Below the pieces are notes generated by a model. It was given only the letters and a program-made list of their open reading frames with translations, was not told where the DNA came from and did no database searches. Below are positions 1-12,972 of a stretch of DNA of 64,000 nucleotides, piece after piece. A program made the translations under genes and the position numbers. Origin of the DNA: Homalodisca vitripennis (taxonomy: Eukaryota; Arthropoda; Insecta; Hemiptera; Cicadellidae); contig NC_060207.1 of NCBI RefSeq assembly GCF_021130785.1, positions 194,981,501-195,045,500 on the forward strand, in the 5' to 3' direction. How positions within the stretch are numbered: position 1 is the first letter of the stretch; every line of letters begins with the position of its first letter.

Positions 1-554
1 TTTGTAATTGTTTTTAGTAACTATTTATTTTTATTTATAGTTTTAAATTAATAGATATTTAAAATTCAATATTACTTTTCAATTCATTTTACTACTTGTA
101 ATTTTTATATTGTACTTTAAATTTATTTAGTTCTGATTCTGATAATGATAAAACTTAAATTACATATCTAATGTTGGTTTAAGGGTTATTTTCAGTGTGA
201 ATTAGAGAAAGTTCTCGATAGCACTATTGGCTATCATGTTATTGTTCATTGTTACAAGTAGTCAAGTTACAAGTAGCCATAATGTTAAAATTGTTTTATT
301 CAACTTGGTAAAAAAAATATCCAACCTAAGTTACAATAAATTATATGTTGGGTTTTAATTGGGATGAAAAGTGAGAAATCAAATTAGCTAAAGGAAAAGG
401 TTAAAATCTGTGAACTCAAATGGTAAAACATGAACAATGAAAAATTAAAAGTGTTTATTAGATTAGATCTATAGAGTATTTGTAATTTGAATTTAATCTA
501 CAATATAGGCTTTTAATACTTAATTTTGTTAAAGAATTAAACTTCATTGTATCC
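1..554. other. AT-rich non-coding DNA
   Basis: I see no exon, repeat or regulatory motif that I can support here. If the MTA gene begins upstream of the window, this is part of its first intron. Confidence 0.5.
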
Positions 555-925
555 ATTTTGTTATTGGGTACTTTGGTATTATTGGGAGACTACTATTTTT
601 GAAAGAGGATTTAAAAACTGTTATTATTAGAAAGAACAGACTTCATTTGAATCATTTTGAAAATGACCTGTCATGTCAATCGTTCCTTGTCGGAAGGAAA
701 CAATGTCTGCGAGAAGGAGGCCACCTGTCCCTATCTACTATTTATTATAGGTTATATAGCCTAAGTAGGTACATACTGTACATATGTATTATAAATATAA
801 AAAGTTGACAGCACTCATGTGATCTAAGCTTAAATTTAGGTTACTATCTCAAGAGATTGTAAGAGATTGCGTTTTCTTTTTTCGCCGGAAGTAAGGGCCG
901 CACTGATACCCATATGAGTGTTGAG
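555..925 (+). repeat. Dispersed repeat family A, copy 1
   Basis: This shares an ordered set of blocks with 13290-13727 and, reversed, 30003-30290: a 'ttggtattat' block, a 'gccac(t)ctgtccctatct' block, a 'ggttat..agcctaagtaggt' block, then 'gatctaagcttaaatttagg', 'tcaagagattg' and 'cgccggaagt'. The order is kept while the sequence is well diverged. No coding frame survives. It is probably a non-autonomous transposon; the inverted ends seen in copy 2 are not clear here. Confidence 0.6.
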
Positions 926-3070
926 ATCCATGATATAATTTTAAATGTTGTTTTATACCTATATTTAAATTTTACTATTTTAAAAAAATATCAAAAACCC
1001 ACTGTAAAAATATATTATAATCATTTTTTTAATTAGTTTTATATATGCATTCAATTAAGAGTAATCACCAAAGGAATTTCAGTGTCATCTAGCACAAGAT
1101 AATACTTAATTTTAATAAAAGCACACAGTTTAGATAAACGTTAATTAATGAAGATAAAATAAGCAATTTGATGATGTTTGATAATTAGTTATAGTTTTGA
1201 TTTAGGATTTTAATTCATACTACTAATTGTTTAATTTTATAAATGTGAAAATGAGTTTGTATGTGTATCACGCTTTCACGCATAAAACAGTTCAACTGAT
1301 TGTACTGATATTTAAAATGGACATTTTTGGGTCCCATATGTTATTTTGAAAATCTCCCAAACTACGGCCTACTGGTATGTAAATTTGCGAAAAATCCCAT
1401 CTCCGTTTCTAAAGTCGCATTACTGCATACAAATATCATTAAATGTTATAATCATGTGTAAACTTTTGTTTATGACAGCACAACCATATGTTTAATTAAT
1501 TTAACCCGTATTTACAAATTTGTTTACATAAAAAAGTTCTTTTTATGTCAAAGTGTTGAAAGCTTGACTTTAACAACATTTCTTATTTTAATCATGTCTG
1601 CAACCACTGTTGAACACAGTGTAAGAAAATATCCTGAGAATAACATTTAAAGGTTAGTAATATACTTTTAACTCCACATTTTAGCAAATATAAAGTATGC
1701 AGTGCTTATTTAGTATTGTAATGCAGATATAAAAAAAGTTACTATGAAACTTATCTTAGTTGTTTCTTTGATAGAAGTAGGCTTTTCAGACCCAAGTATA
1801 TATATATATATATTTGGGAAACGAGGCAAAATCAACTTCGAAAAAAAAAATACTAAGACCAAAGTAAATTTCAAGTAAATGTACACTTTTTGACAGATTT
1901 TCTTGATCGTGGCAAACTCAACATTGGTGTCGGAAATATAATTTACACAAACCAGACGTGCTGACACTTTTTGTACAAAACCTACGAAAATTGTGTGTAA
2001 AGTCGTTAACTGGTTGTAATTGATAATGTTTCTTTAGAAATATTTTGAAATGAAATGATGCCACTCTTACTAGAATGTACGCATTTGATCATTTATCTAA
2101 TATGTGGAAAACCAAGCTAAAATGATTGGGACACAGATTATTGTAGCTAAGTCAGATGATACCGTATAGGTTGAATCTATTACACAGGATCTCAAACCAT
2201 CCTCACAGTCGACATATGTTATAGGCTAATGTCAGCAATAATGAATTTTTTAATTTCAAAGTTTACCCTGAAATGTATAGATTTTGCTTCAAATTCAACA
2301 GGAGGAGTTCAAATGCGCAATTACAGTTTCAATCAATCCATCAGCTAGTTTACTATGGCCCTAAAAATGTTGTACTCTGATTCTTTTTGACCTAGAATAT
2401 ATGATATGTATTTAAATATTAAAAGAAAATATGTAGGCTATATCACATGATGTGGTAGGCTGTAGTGTTATTTATGGAACATGTATCTGAAAGCTGTACT
2501 TCCTGTAATGAACATAGGTATAACTCATGTTTGTTAATGTTGATTCGGACATTGTCCTACATATGTAATACACAACAATTTGCTACAGCATTACATTGTG
2601 ATTAACTGATGGGTAAAGTATGTTAAAGTAAACCGTTTAGTTTTAACCTTTCCTGGACAAATTTACCGCAATGCACTATCGGTACTACTAAGATTAAATT
2701 CATTCCACTGCAAGTTTGTTTAGTTTTAACAATACCATTTGAGCAAAAATTAATTGTACATAGTTGTAAAGATGATTTAAAACTCGAATGCTGTGGTATT
2801 ATAAAAATTATTAGTATGAAACGAGGATTCATTAAATGAAATTATACAGTTCTTATGTCTTTTAAATATAAAAATTATGAACTAAAGCTATTTTTAATTT
2901 ATAATCCTCAGTATAACATAGGCACAGCAAGTTACAAATATTAACAAAAAGAAATTACATATTATTGAAGCGTAGGTTGAAAGGATAGTAGTAGAGAACA
3001 GCTACATCACTATTAAATGTATTAAAGTACATTTTTCACAATTAAAAAGCAATACAAAACAGAATAACTC
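926..3070. other. AT-rich non-coding DNA
   Basis: No supported gene. It contains a short TA run at about 1799-1813. Open frames in the region lack family resemblance and splice context. Confidence 0.5.
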
Positions 3071-3660
3071 TTAATCAAAGTCCCCTAATGTCGGAAAATA
3101 TTCATCTCCGTGCATAGCAATCAGCCTTTGCGAAAATTTAGCTAGAAGATCATCTTCCTTGTTTACGTACTTATATGATAATCTAGCTCCTTTATTCTAC
3201 CCAGGTCAAGAGGTTGAAGTCGGATGAATGAGAAGGATGTTGCTTCATTACCATTCATTTTTGACCATAAGTTGTATCCAAGACATTTCTTGCAAAGTAA
3301 CTAACCAAAATGGGTGGGAGCACCATCTTGTTGTAACAGGCAAGTTCTCTGTTTTGTTAAGGTAAAGTTTCTAAGAGTGCCGAAAGAGTGTCTATTATAA
3401 AGATAAACAGAAGAATTAAGTTGATACAGCCCGGTTATATGGTCACCGTTTCTTTAAAATGATTATCCAGAGGCACACATGGCTTTTTCTGGAATGAAAT
3501 ATTTCTTCCCTTATGTACGATCTTTCATCACTAAACAGAAAATCAGATTCTTTGTCTTTCAGAAGAAACTTTGGTGAAATATCTTGCTGGATAAACCAGT
3601 AATGTCTGTACACTTTTGGACAATAGTTCACCTGGAGCAAGCTATGGCCGTTTTGAATAT
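3071..3660 (-). pseudogene. Fossil Tc1/mariner-superfamily DDE transposase
   Basis: Read on the minus strand, three landmarks of the insect Tc1/mariner-type transposase catalytic region occur in the usual order. About 3510-3530 encodes FSDE (family: 'FSDEATFH'), 3303-3335 encodes LQQDGAPTHFG (family: 'QQDGAPPH', second catalytic Asp), and about 3200-3235 encodes SDFNPLDLG (family: 'SPDLNPLDFFLWG'). A frame then runs through FPTLGDFD to a stop at 3071-3073. The reading frame shifts between landmarks and holds stops, so the gene is dead. The N-terminal DNA-binding half is not recognisable. The motifs are read directly; the family assignment rests on knowledge of such transposases. Confidence 0.75.
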
Positions 3661-4595
3661 GAAAATTGGATGAAGGCCATTTTCATGAATTACATGCTAC
3701 ACACTACTAGCACTTGAGTTTGCTGACGCTTTAATCTTGTGCTTATTCTTGGATTGTCATCAAACATGAAACTGCAGTATGAACTGTGTTCGGCTATCCA
3801 GTATAAACAGTACTCACATGAAAAGATCCCGATTCCTTTAGCCGGTTACTTTGGAAAACATTTTGTATGAATCCATTATTGGTTTTAGAGAAAGGCTGCA
3901 TCATAAAATGCCATTATTCAAAGGCATAACCGTTAGCAACTTAGCAACACTATAATATATAAGTTGTGGTTCACATATTATCTTAGCTCTACCATATTTT
4001 TTATATGAAATGATTTGTCATTCACAAAAAGTAAAGCATGGACGAGGTTTAATATTACATCAAGTGAATGATGGTAATTCTTTATGCCTACCAAGGCTTT
4101 TTGTTGATTAGACAGTTTTAAAAATATCCATCTATACATAGTACAGTAAATATATTTTTTTATGTTAAAGAGTCTGTAGTGTTGATTGAGTATCTGAAAG
4201 AGCAACATTATTTATAAAAATAAGTGTTAAAAAAAATGAGTTGGTGTATAATGTTACTTCGAGCACTAGTGTTGCACTTAAGTCGTTTGGAGCAATCTAG
4301 GCATGAAGAAAGGATTTATGAAGTTGAGAATATGATTAAAATATACAGTTCATGTAACAAGACAAAAGGATATCATTTGAACTCTTTGGTGTTTTTTTTT
4401 CACAGTGAATTATTATTATACTACACTTGTTTTTAAATACAAGTAGTTGTGAAATTAAAAATAACCGTTAAACATTTTCACTTGATGTTTTTTTTTTTAA
4501 TTCACACATAATCAACACATAATGCGAAGTTGCTAAAGTAAATATTTACCAAAATTACAATATAAAGTTTCCTTTGGTATTAAAAGATAGTAAAT
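3661..4595. other. AT-rich non-coding DNA
   Basis: No supported feature. This may contain the eroded 5' part of the neighbouring minus-strand transposase, but no frame is legible. Confidence 0.4.
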
Positions 4596-5070
4596 GAGAG
4601 TTGTCCTGAAAGTAAGGGTAGTTTGTTCATAAAACCTGATTAGGATTCAGTCCCAACATCTTATATAGAGCTTATATCTTTATTCCATCAGCTGTTTACA
4701 AAGTTTCATTGCTGTATTGTTGTCAGTTCCAGTTTTACTGGTATTTTTATGATGGATGTGTTAATTTAAAATGATGACAACTGTGAAATTCAATCAGTAA
4801 TTTCCTTTTTGTATAACACATGTGAAACATGCTGAAATTCACCGTAAACTTGTTTCAGTGTATGGTCCAAATTTTAAGAATATAGGAAAAGTACGGGTTT
4901 GTCATCTGTTTAATTCATATAGGACTAACATTCAAGACGAAAACACCTCTGGTTGAAAAGAATGATAATTACCTCAAAGCTAATCTTTTGGACTATAGGA
5001 AGATTTGTGCATGTCTTTCGGTTGGATTCAAAAGAGTAGGTGAAACAAGACAAACTGCTTCAGTACACTA
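4596..5070 (+). pseudogene. Fossil mariner-like transposase, N-terminal part
   Basis: The frame starting near 4825 reads KHAEIHRKLVSVYG, then GKVRVCHLFNSYRTNIQDEN and TSG before a stop at 4954. This matches the N-terminal helix-turn-helix region of insect mariner-like transposases of the 'AEIHRQLVSVYGE...RTNVHDEERSGRPS' type. An ATG at 4771 is in the same frame but is separated by a stop at 4798. The sequence 'tgtcctgaaagtaaggg' at about 4601-4618 looks like a mariner terminal repeat. The catalytic domain is lost or unreadable after about 5070. It is an inactive relic, inserted in the direction of the MTA gene. Confidence 0.75.
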
Positions 5071-5289
5071 ATGCAAGTTTTTATGTAATTGTTCTCTTTA
5101 TTAAATTTTGTACATCAGATCACGTTTTTTTCACTCCTTACCAAATGAATTTAATATATTAAATTATTGTTCTTTTATCAGCAATCTCCTGAATGATTAA
5201 AAAGTTCAAATAGTTGAATTTGCAGTCTTGAATCTGAAGCATATTATAAGATACATATGATCGCCTGAGCTTTATCAATATCTATCACT

Positions 5290-5540
5290 TGAGAAACTGG
5301 AAAAAAAAAATTCATTTCTGTCTGTCTGTATGATATCTTTAGAACGGACTGACTTGAAATTTTGCGTGAACATTTATTTCTATACAGGCAACATCGAGTT
5401 TGATGATGGTGCATATCACTCCATAGGATTTGGCTAAGCGTTGTGGAACATTTTTACATTGGTGATTCAGGTAATCATGATAGCAACAAGAAATTTGTAG
5501 AATAAATACATTTGTAAAGAAGCTGAATCCAGTTATTTAT
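5290..5540 (+). repeat. Dispersed repeat family B, copy 1
   Basis: Hallmark blocks in order: 'tctgtctgtctgta', 'gacttgaaattttgcgtgaa', 'catttatttctatac', 'gagtttgatgatggtgcat', 'atttggctaagcgtt', 'tttttacattggt' and 'aataaatacatttgta'. The same order returns at 6540-7060, 9680-9880, 41960-42440 and 49490-50140. There is no coding frame. It is an interspersed element of unknown class. Confidence 0.75.
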
Positions 5541-5583
5541 ACAAGGTGTCCTGTACCTCTCTGGGACAAAGGTATATCACACT

Positions 5584-6460
5584 ATTGCTCAGGTCAATAC
5601 AACACATTTCATCATATGAACATAAATCTCCTCCGGTGCTTAGTTTCCCATAAATATAAATTCTATATATAAACTAATACATTAAATCCTGCCAAATTTG
5701 GTTATGGTAACAAGGCCCAGTTACAAAACATATTATGATATTATCTTAACTAGTTTCAGAATGTTGGCCATTAAAACTTTTCAGCTGTAAAAAAATATGA
5801 AATCATTAGATTTATCCTACGTCTATAGCGCTCAGATCTGAGTTTTTGATTGCGATGAAGTACATTAAAATCTGCTAAGTAACTTTTGTTTTATCTAAAT
5901 AAATAGAAAACCAATTGAGATATTGTTGAAAATGTATTAACAGCAAAAAGCATCTTTATGAACAATAAAAAACAAAAACAAACTTCTTTACGTACAACTC
6001 TTTATACAGTAATGCTCGGACAACAATTATTTTATAATTGGCAACAGCATAGATCAGCTGTTTTTATGGCTGAGACAGCTGATTGTAATGTAAAAATTTA
6101 AATAAATCCTTTAAGAGCATGCAATAAATTGATTGAACATAAAATATTTAACTTTAAACTATCCTTCAGTAGGCTTGAAACATGTATTTAATCTCTCTTG
6201 CATCAAAAAACAAAAAACTACAATAGGCACAAGGTATTCCAGAGCTACTGTTTATTCAAAGTTTGTATTGTTTGCTATTTGTTGAGAACCTCTGTTTTAG
6301 TTCAGTTATTTTTATTCAATGTAAATAATTTTTGTGTAATTAGATTTGTAATAAAATCCACTAAAACAAGTTTAAAAGTTTTAATCACCACCATTTTAAA
6401 ATTATGAAAGATAATATCATAATATTTGTTGTAATAATTGGCTTTGTTACCTGAGCAATG
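5584..6460. mobile_element. Foldback element with inverted arms of about 85 bp
   Basis: Arm 5705-5786 ('ggtaacaaggccc', 'tattatgatattatctt', 'attaaaacttt') is matched in reverse complement by 6364-6452. An outer perfect 11-bp pair, ATTGCTCAGGT at 5584-5594 and its complement at 6450-6460, is contiguous with the right arm but separated from the left arm by about 110 bp. This implies an insertion in the left arm or a deletion in the right. The interior is AT-rich and non-coding. It is a MITE or foldback transposon. Confidence 0.7.
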
Positions 6461-6539
6461 ATTTACCCTGCATTTTAACATGTGACACGTGGGGTTACTT
6501 TGTTCGATTGGTTGCTAAGGCTTTTGTTATGTTTTGTTG

Positions 6540-7060
6540 GGTCCTTGAATATTCTTTTGTCAGTTTATTTATATGTAGACAAGATAGAGTATGATGATTG
6601 TGCATTCTCTGTATTGGATTTGGCTTAGTGTTAGCTCAGGGTAATACCTCGACAATGAAATGGGTTATAAACTTGAGATTTTGTATATTTTCCTTAGATA
6701 GCACCAAGGGTTTTGGCAAATTTCCTCTTCTATCTATTTGGTTGTGTGTCTGTTTTCCTATGGATATCTCAAGAACAAATGAGCTATAATTTTACATCTC
6801 ACTTCATTTCTATGTAGACAAGAATGAGTTTGATGATGGTGTATATCTATGGGTTTTGGCTGAGTGTCATTAAAGCCTATCACTCAGTAACCAAATTACT
6901 CTTTTTATCTGTCTGGAGGATGCAAAATTTCTTTTTGTCTGATTGTCAGTTCATCCACAGGATATCTTGAGAAAGAAATAAGATGTAGACATGACATTTT
7001 GTGTGCAATTTCAGCAAAGTCTTTTACACTACTTGATCTGGTGTAGCTTACTTCTACTAA
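6540..7060 (+). repeat. Dispersed repeat family B, copy 2 (two modules)
   Basis: It contains a first module ('gtagacaagatagagtatgatgattgtgcat', broken as gtagacaag then gatgattgtgcat, followed by 'ggatttggctta') and a second, fuller module from about 6800: 'catttctatgtagacaag', 'gagtttgatgatggtgtat', 'ggctgagtgtcattaaagcc', 'tatcactcagtaacc', 'gatatcttgagaaagaaat' and 'gacattttgtgtgcaattt'. The open frames over it are broken by divergence between copies and are not genes. Confidence 0.7.
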
Positions 7061-7820
7061 CAGTCAATTACTATACTCGTCTTTGGCCTTACACCAGGAA
7101 GTTAAGAATTATGCTCCTTCTTGATAGTGCTAAATATAAAAATACGATCTCACCACTCAATATAGGGGGCACACAAATCAATCTACAATACGCTTGTATA
7201 ACTTAAAACACAGAGGGAGTTGAATGATGAAAACAATTAAAAGATCTCGAGTCTAGATTTAAAAAATCCTGAGCTGAAAAAACAAAAATAATACTTTTGA
7301 GCAAAATGTTAAGAAATGGTCACAAGGGTTAAAATATATCAGTACCTCTTAGTAACAAATATCTAAGCAGAGAGATTTATTTATTGCTTTCAAGTTCCGT
7401 CTCCATTGGTCACACTTTTTAAAAATTGTAATTTGAAATTAGTTCTTTTTAATCATAGAACTATTATTACAAGCCTTGAATTTGAAGATTTTTCTTAATT
7501 TTATGTTAGTGTTAAGTCGCTTACAATAAGGGTAAAATAATTCAAGACAGTTTTTTTTATAAATTAGATATGATAAAGTTTATAACAGTAACTAATTTTC
7601 AACTAACCACTTTTTCACTTATATGAGTGGCAGAAAACTTCTTTAGACATATACGTGAGGTTGTTAAAGCTTTTAGGATTTTGTGGCTTATATAGTCATA
7701 GATGATCGTAATGAGTGGTGGTGGATAGCAGTTGGTATTAAACTCTTGGAAGACGTTTTTGTTATTGCTTTCATTTGTGTTGTATCACTGTACGTATTTC
7801 TTTAGGTTAGGTAGTATTTG
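7061..7820. other. AT-rich non-coding DNA
   Basis: No supported feature. Confidence 0.4.
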
Positions 7821-7825
7821 TTTAT

Positions 7826-8245
7826 GAAAGTGAAATGGTGGTGTAGGAGGATTTGTAATGACGACACTAATTGTGTTTGTTTGTGAAAGTTAAATGGTGG
7901 TCTGAGTGGCTTTGTAATGACAATACTCAATGTGTTTGTAAAAGTGAAATGGTGGTCTGAGTGGCTTTGTAATGACAATACTCAATGTGTTTTTAAAAGT
8001 GAAATGGTGGTCTGAGTGGCTTTGTAATGACGATACTCAATGTGTTTGTAAAAGTGAAATGGTGGTCTGAGTGGCTTTGTAATGACGATACTCAATGTGT
8101 TTGTAAAAGTGAAATGGTGGTCTGAGTGGCTTTGTAATGACGACACCCAGTGGGTTTGTAATGACAATACTCAGTGTGTTTGTGAAAGTGAAATGGTAGT
8201 CTGAGTGGCTTTGTAATGACACCGAGTGTGTCTGGGGGGCTTTGT
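7826..8245 (+). repeat. 55-bp minisatellite
   Basis: The unit contains 'gtgtttgtaaaagtgaaatg', 'gtggtctgagtggctttg' and 'taatgacgatactcaat'. 'catactcaa'-type anchors recur every 55 bp in the centre (about 7920, 7975, 8030 and 8085), with degenerate units at both edges. Fifty-five is not a multiple of three, so the two overlapping minus-strand open frames across it are repeat artefacts. Confidence 0.9.
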
Positions 8246-9083
8246 TATGATGTCACTCAATGAATATTTTAGGTATGATGACAATAAAACAAGAGAGGTA
8301 TATTTTTAAATTATTATAAATAATGTTTATTTTTATTTTATTTTTCATTAATAAATGTAAACAAAATTAAAATACCAGTTTTCTTGTCTTAATACTAATA
8401 TGGAAATTAATTGGCTTCATAAATTTCACTTAAGTTAATCACTACTATCTCAAGATGTGCCTTGCCACAGACCAGTGGTTCTTATACAAAGTTTACATGT
8501 TGCCTATGTAGCTGGGTTGATATTGTGAAACTCATAGTAATTCTTTGATTTCACGTTTAAAGAAAAACACTACTTAGTGTGTTTTATATGCTTGGCCTAG
8601 TGATTATTAATTTAAAACAAACACTCCAATAATATAGGTTTTTATTTCTGTGAGGCCTTTCGTACTCGTGTACAAATATTTATTGAAACGTACGTTGAAG
8701 GATACATACTCCTAGATCATTTTCCATTCTACATTATCACAATGTATTTATCATAGCAGAAAATATAAGACTAAGAAGTTTGTATATTTGTCTTATAAGA
8801 GATATATCTTCTATGATAACAGATTGTAAAAATAACATTTAAGCTATGACTTTGTGACTGGATTATTCACACCCATCTTGTCTTTAACCGTGCATGCTTC
8901 AACCTGTTCTCTTGGCCGGTTTTCCAGTTGGAAGATGAGTTCTACTATAATGGTAAACAAAATTATGGAATTTTTCTAGGTACAATAAAATTCTGGAAGA
9001 CCCATTTGAATAAATTGGGCATTTTAGTTAAGCCATTGTGTTTTTAGTATTTATTACAATTTTAACAAGATTTTTCTTTGCAG
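8246..9083. other. Intron sequence upstream of the first visible MTA exon
   Basis: AT-rich. A 'ttttccag' followed 25 nt later by 'ggtaaac' at about 8930-8960 looks like a micro-exon, but the encoded LEDEFYYN does not match the N-terminus expected of MTA, so I do not call it. The stretch ends in the acceptor 'tttttctttgcag' at 9071-9083. Confidence 0.5.
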
Positions 9084-9151
9084 ATTACGTATATTTTGAA
9101 ACGTCTTCAACTTCACCATATCAAATAAGAAGGATAGAAGAACTAAATAAA
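9084..9151 (+). CDS. MTA-family NuRD subunit: BAH-domain exon (N-terminal strand)
   Basis: The exon is bounded by acceptor tttttctttgcag and donor gtaagt at 9152. The previous exon contributes one G, completing GAT (Asp). The exon then reads DYVYFETSSTSPYQIRRIEE followed by LNK and ends on a codon boundary. This is the opening of the BAH domain of metastasis-associated proteins (MTA1/2/3 in vertebrates, MTA1-like in flies), which normally follows a very short start segment ending in 'VG'. MTA proteins are scaffold subunits of the NuRD chromatin remodelling and deacetylase complex. They act in the nucleus and carry BAH, ELM2, SANT and GATA-type zinc-finger domains. The start exon is not found in the 9 kb upstream and probably lies outside the window. 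Family assignment is firm; which paralogue is not decided. Confidence 0.93.
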
Positions 9152-9679
9152 GTAAGTTAAATCAATTTTATTAAAGTAGCGTAATTTATGTACTAACTGA
9201 AATTATTGTTTTGTTTTTGTGTCTGGGTTTCTACATGAGTTGGTTATTGATGAAGTTGTGCTTCACAGTAAGCAACATTTTTCTAAAGTACTACTATTTT
9301 GTGATCTTTAACAGTATGTTAGATACTCGTAAATCGAGATTGTGAATGATTTCACTCAAGAATTTAATTTAGGACATGATTGTAAGGACAGACGTAGATC
9401 TTAAATTCTTACAAATAAATTAGTCCTTGCTATGCCCATAGAAGCCTATGGTGCCTTCATATTTCTATCTTCAAAGATAAATGATAATAATATTAAGATC
9501 AAAGTATTTATTTCCATATCTCATAAAATGTCATGATTTAAAGAAAAGATTGGTAGTCTTTTTTTTGCCTCTTTTTAATGTTTGTCCTTATATCCTCCCG
9601 GCTTTTGAAAATTATGTAAAATGTTCGGTTCTTTGGCAAATGCTTAAATTTTCAAAATTTAGCATCACATAAAAAAATT

Positions 9680-9880
9680 CCTAAAATTTAATAGACTTAA
9701 AATTTTGCATAAACCTTCATTTGTGTATTAGAAACACTGAATTTGATGATGGTGCCTGTAACTCAATTGGATCTGGCTGAGCGTTAACAAATATTTTTAC
9801 ATTGGTCTAATGGGTAGTCTAACCATTATGTCAATAAGAAAACGCAGAATAAATAAAAATGTAAATAAACTGAATCCCCA
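9680..9880 (+). repeat. Dispersed repeat family B, copy 3
   Basis: Blocks 'agacttaaaattttgcataa', 'ccttcatttgtgtattag', 'gaatttgatgatggtgcctg', 'atctggctgagcgtt', 'tttttacattggt' and 'agaataaataaaaatgtaaa' follow the family order, closest to copy 1. Confidence 0.75.
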
Positions 9881-12800
9881 ATTATTTTAGATTTCAACAT
9901 GTGAATTATATTCATGAAGTAAAAAATGCAGTGGAAAGTTAATTTCAGCACACTTATGTGTTGTAATTTCCTTAGTTCATTGGAACTTTTATTATTTGAA
10001 CACTGCTGTATGGATTAGCAATAAGTTGGGTCGGATTCCTAACATTTAACCTCTTGACCTCATTTCACAATATGAAAAATGAAGCCTTATACAATAATAA
10101 AAAATAATTACACTACCTATCTAGTGTAATAGTTACATAAGAAAAACTCCTTATCTACTACTACACTGACCAAATGCAATCTGGGTTCAGTGGTTATTTG
10201 GATATTACTTGTACAACGATCAATATGTGAGACAAACCCATATTGTCTTACAAATTTAAATGAAGGGCTTCCTAAAAGTTATTAATTAATAATAAATTAC
10301 TTTGGTTAACCCAACGGCTTAGATAATTAAACCTATACTGTATTTAAAAAATTGTAAAAATGCGTCACATTTGTCTCGTACAATGCTGAAAATTTTAAAC
10401 TGATTTTAACTTAATTATTAGGTGTATAAATAGTTTATTGTATTAGGTGTATAAATAGTTTATTGTGATATTTTTCGCTCTGTAAGCTCTGTAATGTTAT
10501 CATTAGAACATGTGTAAGGAAAATATTTGTAAAGAAATGTTACAATTTCACATAAAGTAATTAAAAGTTAAATAATTTCACAAATTTTCGGAATAATAGA
10601 TTTATGTTATACCTAGTAATTTTATTTTTTAATTTGAAGGATAATAAAGTATTAGAGCATTTCAGGAGTAAAACAAAGATTCCAAGTTTGTTACATTTTG
10701 TCAATAAGTAATAAAAGTTATGAGCAATTAACAATGGCATGTACCATTGACATTATTACTGTAAGAAAAATAATAATAATAATACGTAGACAAATTTTTA
10801 CTAAATATAATACACCTATCACGTTGCACTGTTTTAACAAGAAAATAAATAATAAAAAGTAATTTATAAACCTTATAACAAAGCAATCAAATGCTAAAAC
10901 TGATGCTAGAATGGCCTCGTTAATATCGGGTCACTCCTTTAGGTTTGCAAAGAATGAATTCTTTATTGCAGCCAACTCAACTTGTAAACCAAAATAATTT
11001 ACTGTTATATTTCTACTCCTTTTTAATAGCAAATTGGTAATTTTTATATGGTGATTGGTCAATAATAACCCTATAAATGAATTTGTATAGGCCTCTTTTG
11101 ATAGTAATATAAAAAAGTTTTGATTGTAAATGTGAAGGAATTTTCAGTTTTATGTTGTAGCTTTGAAAACCAACCAATCAAAGATTGTTTAGTTTTAACA
11201 TTCGATGTTAATGTGACTTCAGTAAAAATTCATTATTTTTCTTTAATTTAAATAACAATAAAGTATTAATTTAAATTCGGATTAGTATACAAAACTTGTT
11301 GATTTCCACATGTTGCAGTCTTCTTTTATCATTGATATTAAACACATGTGTCATTCATTTATAAAAACTGTTTTATTAATTAAGATAGCTAACACGTATA
11401 TATAGACAAGTCTGACTTTGAAGGCCAATGTGGTCGCATGTACATATGATTAAATGTAGGGTTAAAGAAGAAGCTAATTAAGAGATAATAGATAGGAAGT
11501 TTTTAAATTAATTTTTTTTACTAGGTACAATTTTTTACTGAAGAGATAACTTCATAATTTAAATTTTTACTGAATATTTGTTATCTACTATGTTTCTAAT
11601 AAAATGTATTGTGATTTAAGTATAACATACAACATATTATGCTAAGGACCCCAACCATGTCCTTTTCATCAAGATATATTTATATCAACCTATTTTATTT
11701 AGTAGTAACACAAACATCCAGCACAATATTTAGACTGATTGTATTACTAATTAATTTAATTTTTGCATATATCATAAAATGCAATTTTTTAAAATTTGTT
11801 GGTTATAAAAGTAGTGAAAAGTAGCTTAGCTGCTTTATAATTTGATTTCACAGCTTTTCCAATTTTATTAAACAATAAAAAAATAATATAATTTAGACTA
11901 TTAACTTTTCAAACCTGGATGGGCTTAAAATCCTTCTATCAGTAGTTCGATTTTGTAGTTTTAAAATCAGGGAAAGTCCAAATCCAATTAAAGAGAATGT
12001 TAATGGGACTGTCATATTAATGTTCAATTGGGTTAATAATTTTTAAAAGTTTATAAGTAGTGCACATTTAAGTTTTAGAAGTGACCAAACAAAAAAACAT
12101 ACAATAAATCATTTATATTTTACAATCATTACAAAAATTACAATAAAAATTTATAAGATAGAAATTCTGTCTGTGCTGATACAGTAAATCTGTGGTTTTT
12201 TGCATGCTACTTCAAATACTGTTTAACTCCAATCAGTCTTGTCAGTGCTCTCAAACACAATCGCAATATAGAAATCTGTCAGAAAAAAACCATGTGGAAT
12301 GAGTTTACTGTTGATTAGTTTTGACTACTAGAGATGAAATTTTCCCAGTTCCTACTGCGCTTTAGATAATACTTTAGACTGCTATGTAGAATAGTAGTAA
12401 ATGCTACTGGCATAAATTGTCATGATAGATTTTTAAAGTGTAAGTTGAACATATTCATATTGTGATAACATGTATTTAGCTCAATTTTCTCTCTTTTCTT
12501 AGTAGTATTAATAGTCCTAACCATTTATGTATGGTTAGTTTAAAAATGGCCTTTGTATCTATATAATCCATCATTTCTTACAAGCAGAAATGAAGCAGAA
12601 TTCTCAAAACAGGTATGATACGATAATATAAAGAAAGTGACTTACAAACTGAAAAACACATGGTCAATGATGGATGTATCTTAAGTGCTGTAGGATGTAG
12701 GTCCGACCATGTATTAGGTCATTGTTACACAGAGATACTTGAAGTTTGACTGGGAAAGAAAAAGAAACAGGTTTTGAGATTTAGTGCTGAGTATGACAAT

Positions 12801-12972
12801 AATCCTATTCAAGTTGTAAATATTTTTTTATAAAAATTCATCAGTATTGAAAATCATCAATCATGAAATAATTCTGTATGTAGATACTTGCCTATTACAT
12901 GCTGTTTATTTACTGTAAGACTAAAGCAAAAGAATTCTAACAAAAAATTTTTCAAACATAATCAACATTGTC
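9881..12972. other. AT-rich intronic DNA
   Basis: Part of the MTA intron. Apart from the duplication near 10420 I see no exon, RNA gene or repeat that I can support. Confidence 0.5.

Noticed and set aside
7982..8222. Two overlapping 61-codon minus-strand frames
   Set aside because: These are shadows of the 55-bp minisatellite.
8930..8960. 25-nt micro-exon before the first MTA exon
   Set aside because: The encoded residues do not match the expected MTA N-terminus, and short AG...GT pairs are common in this sequence.
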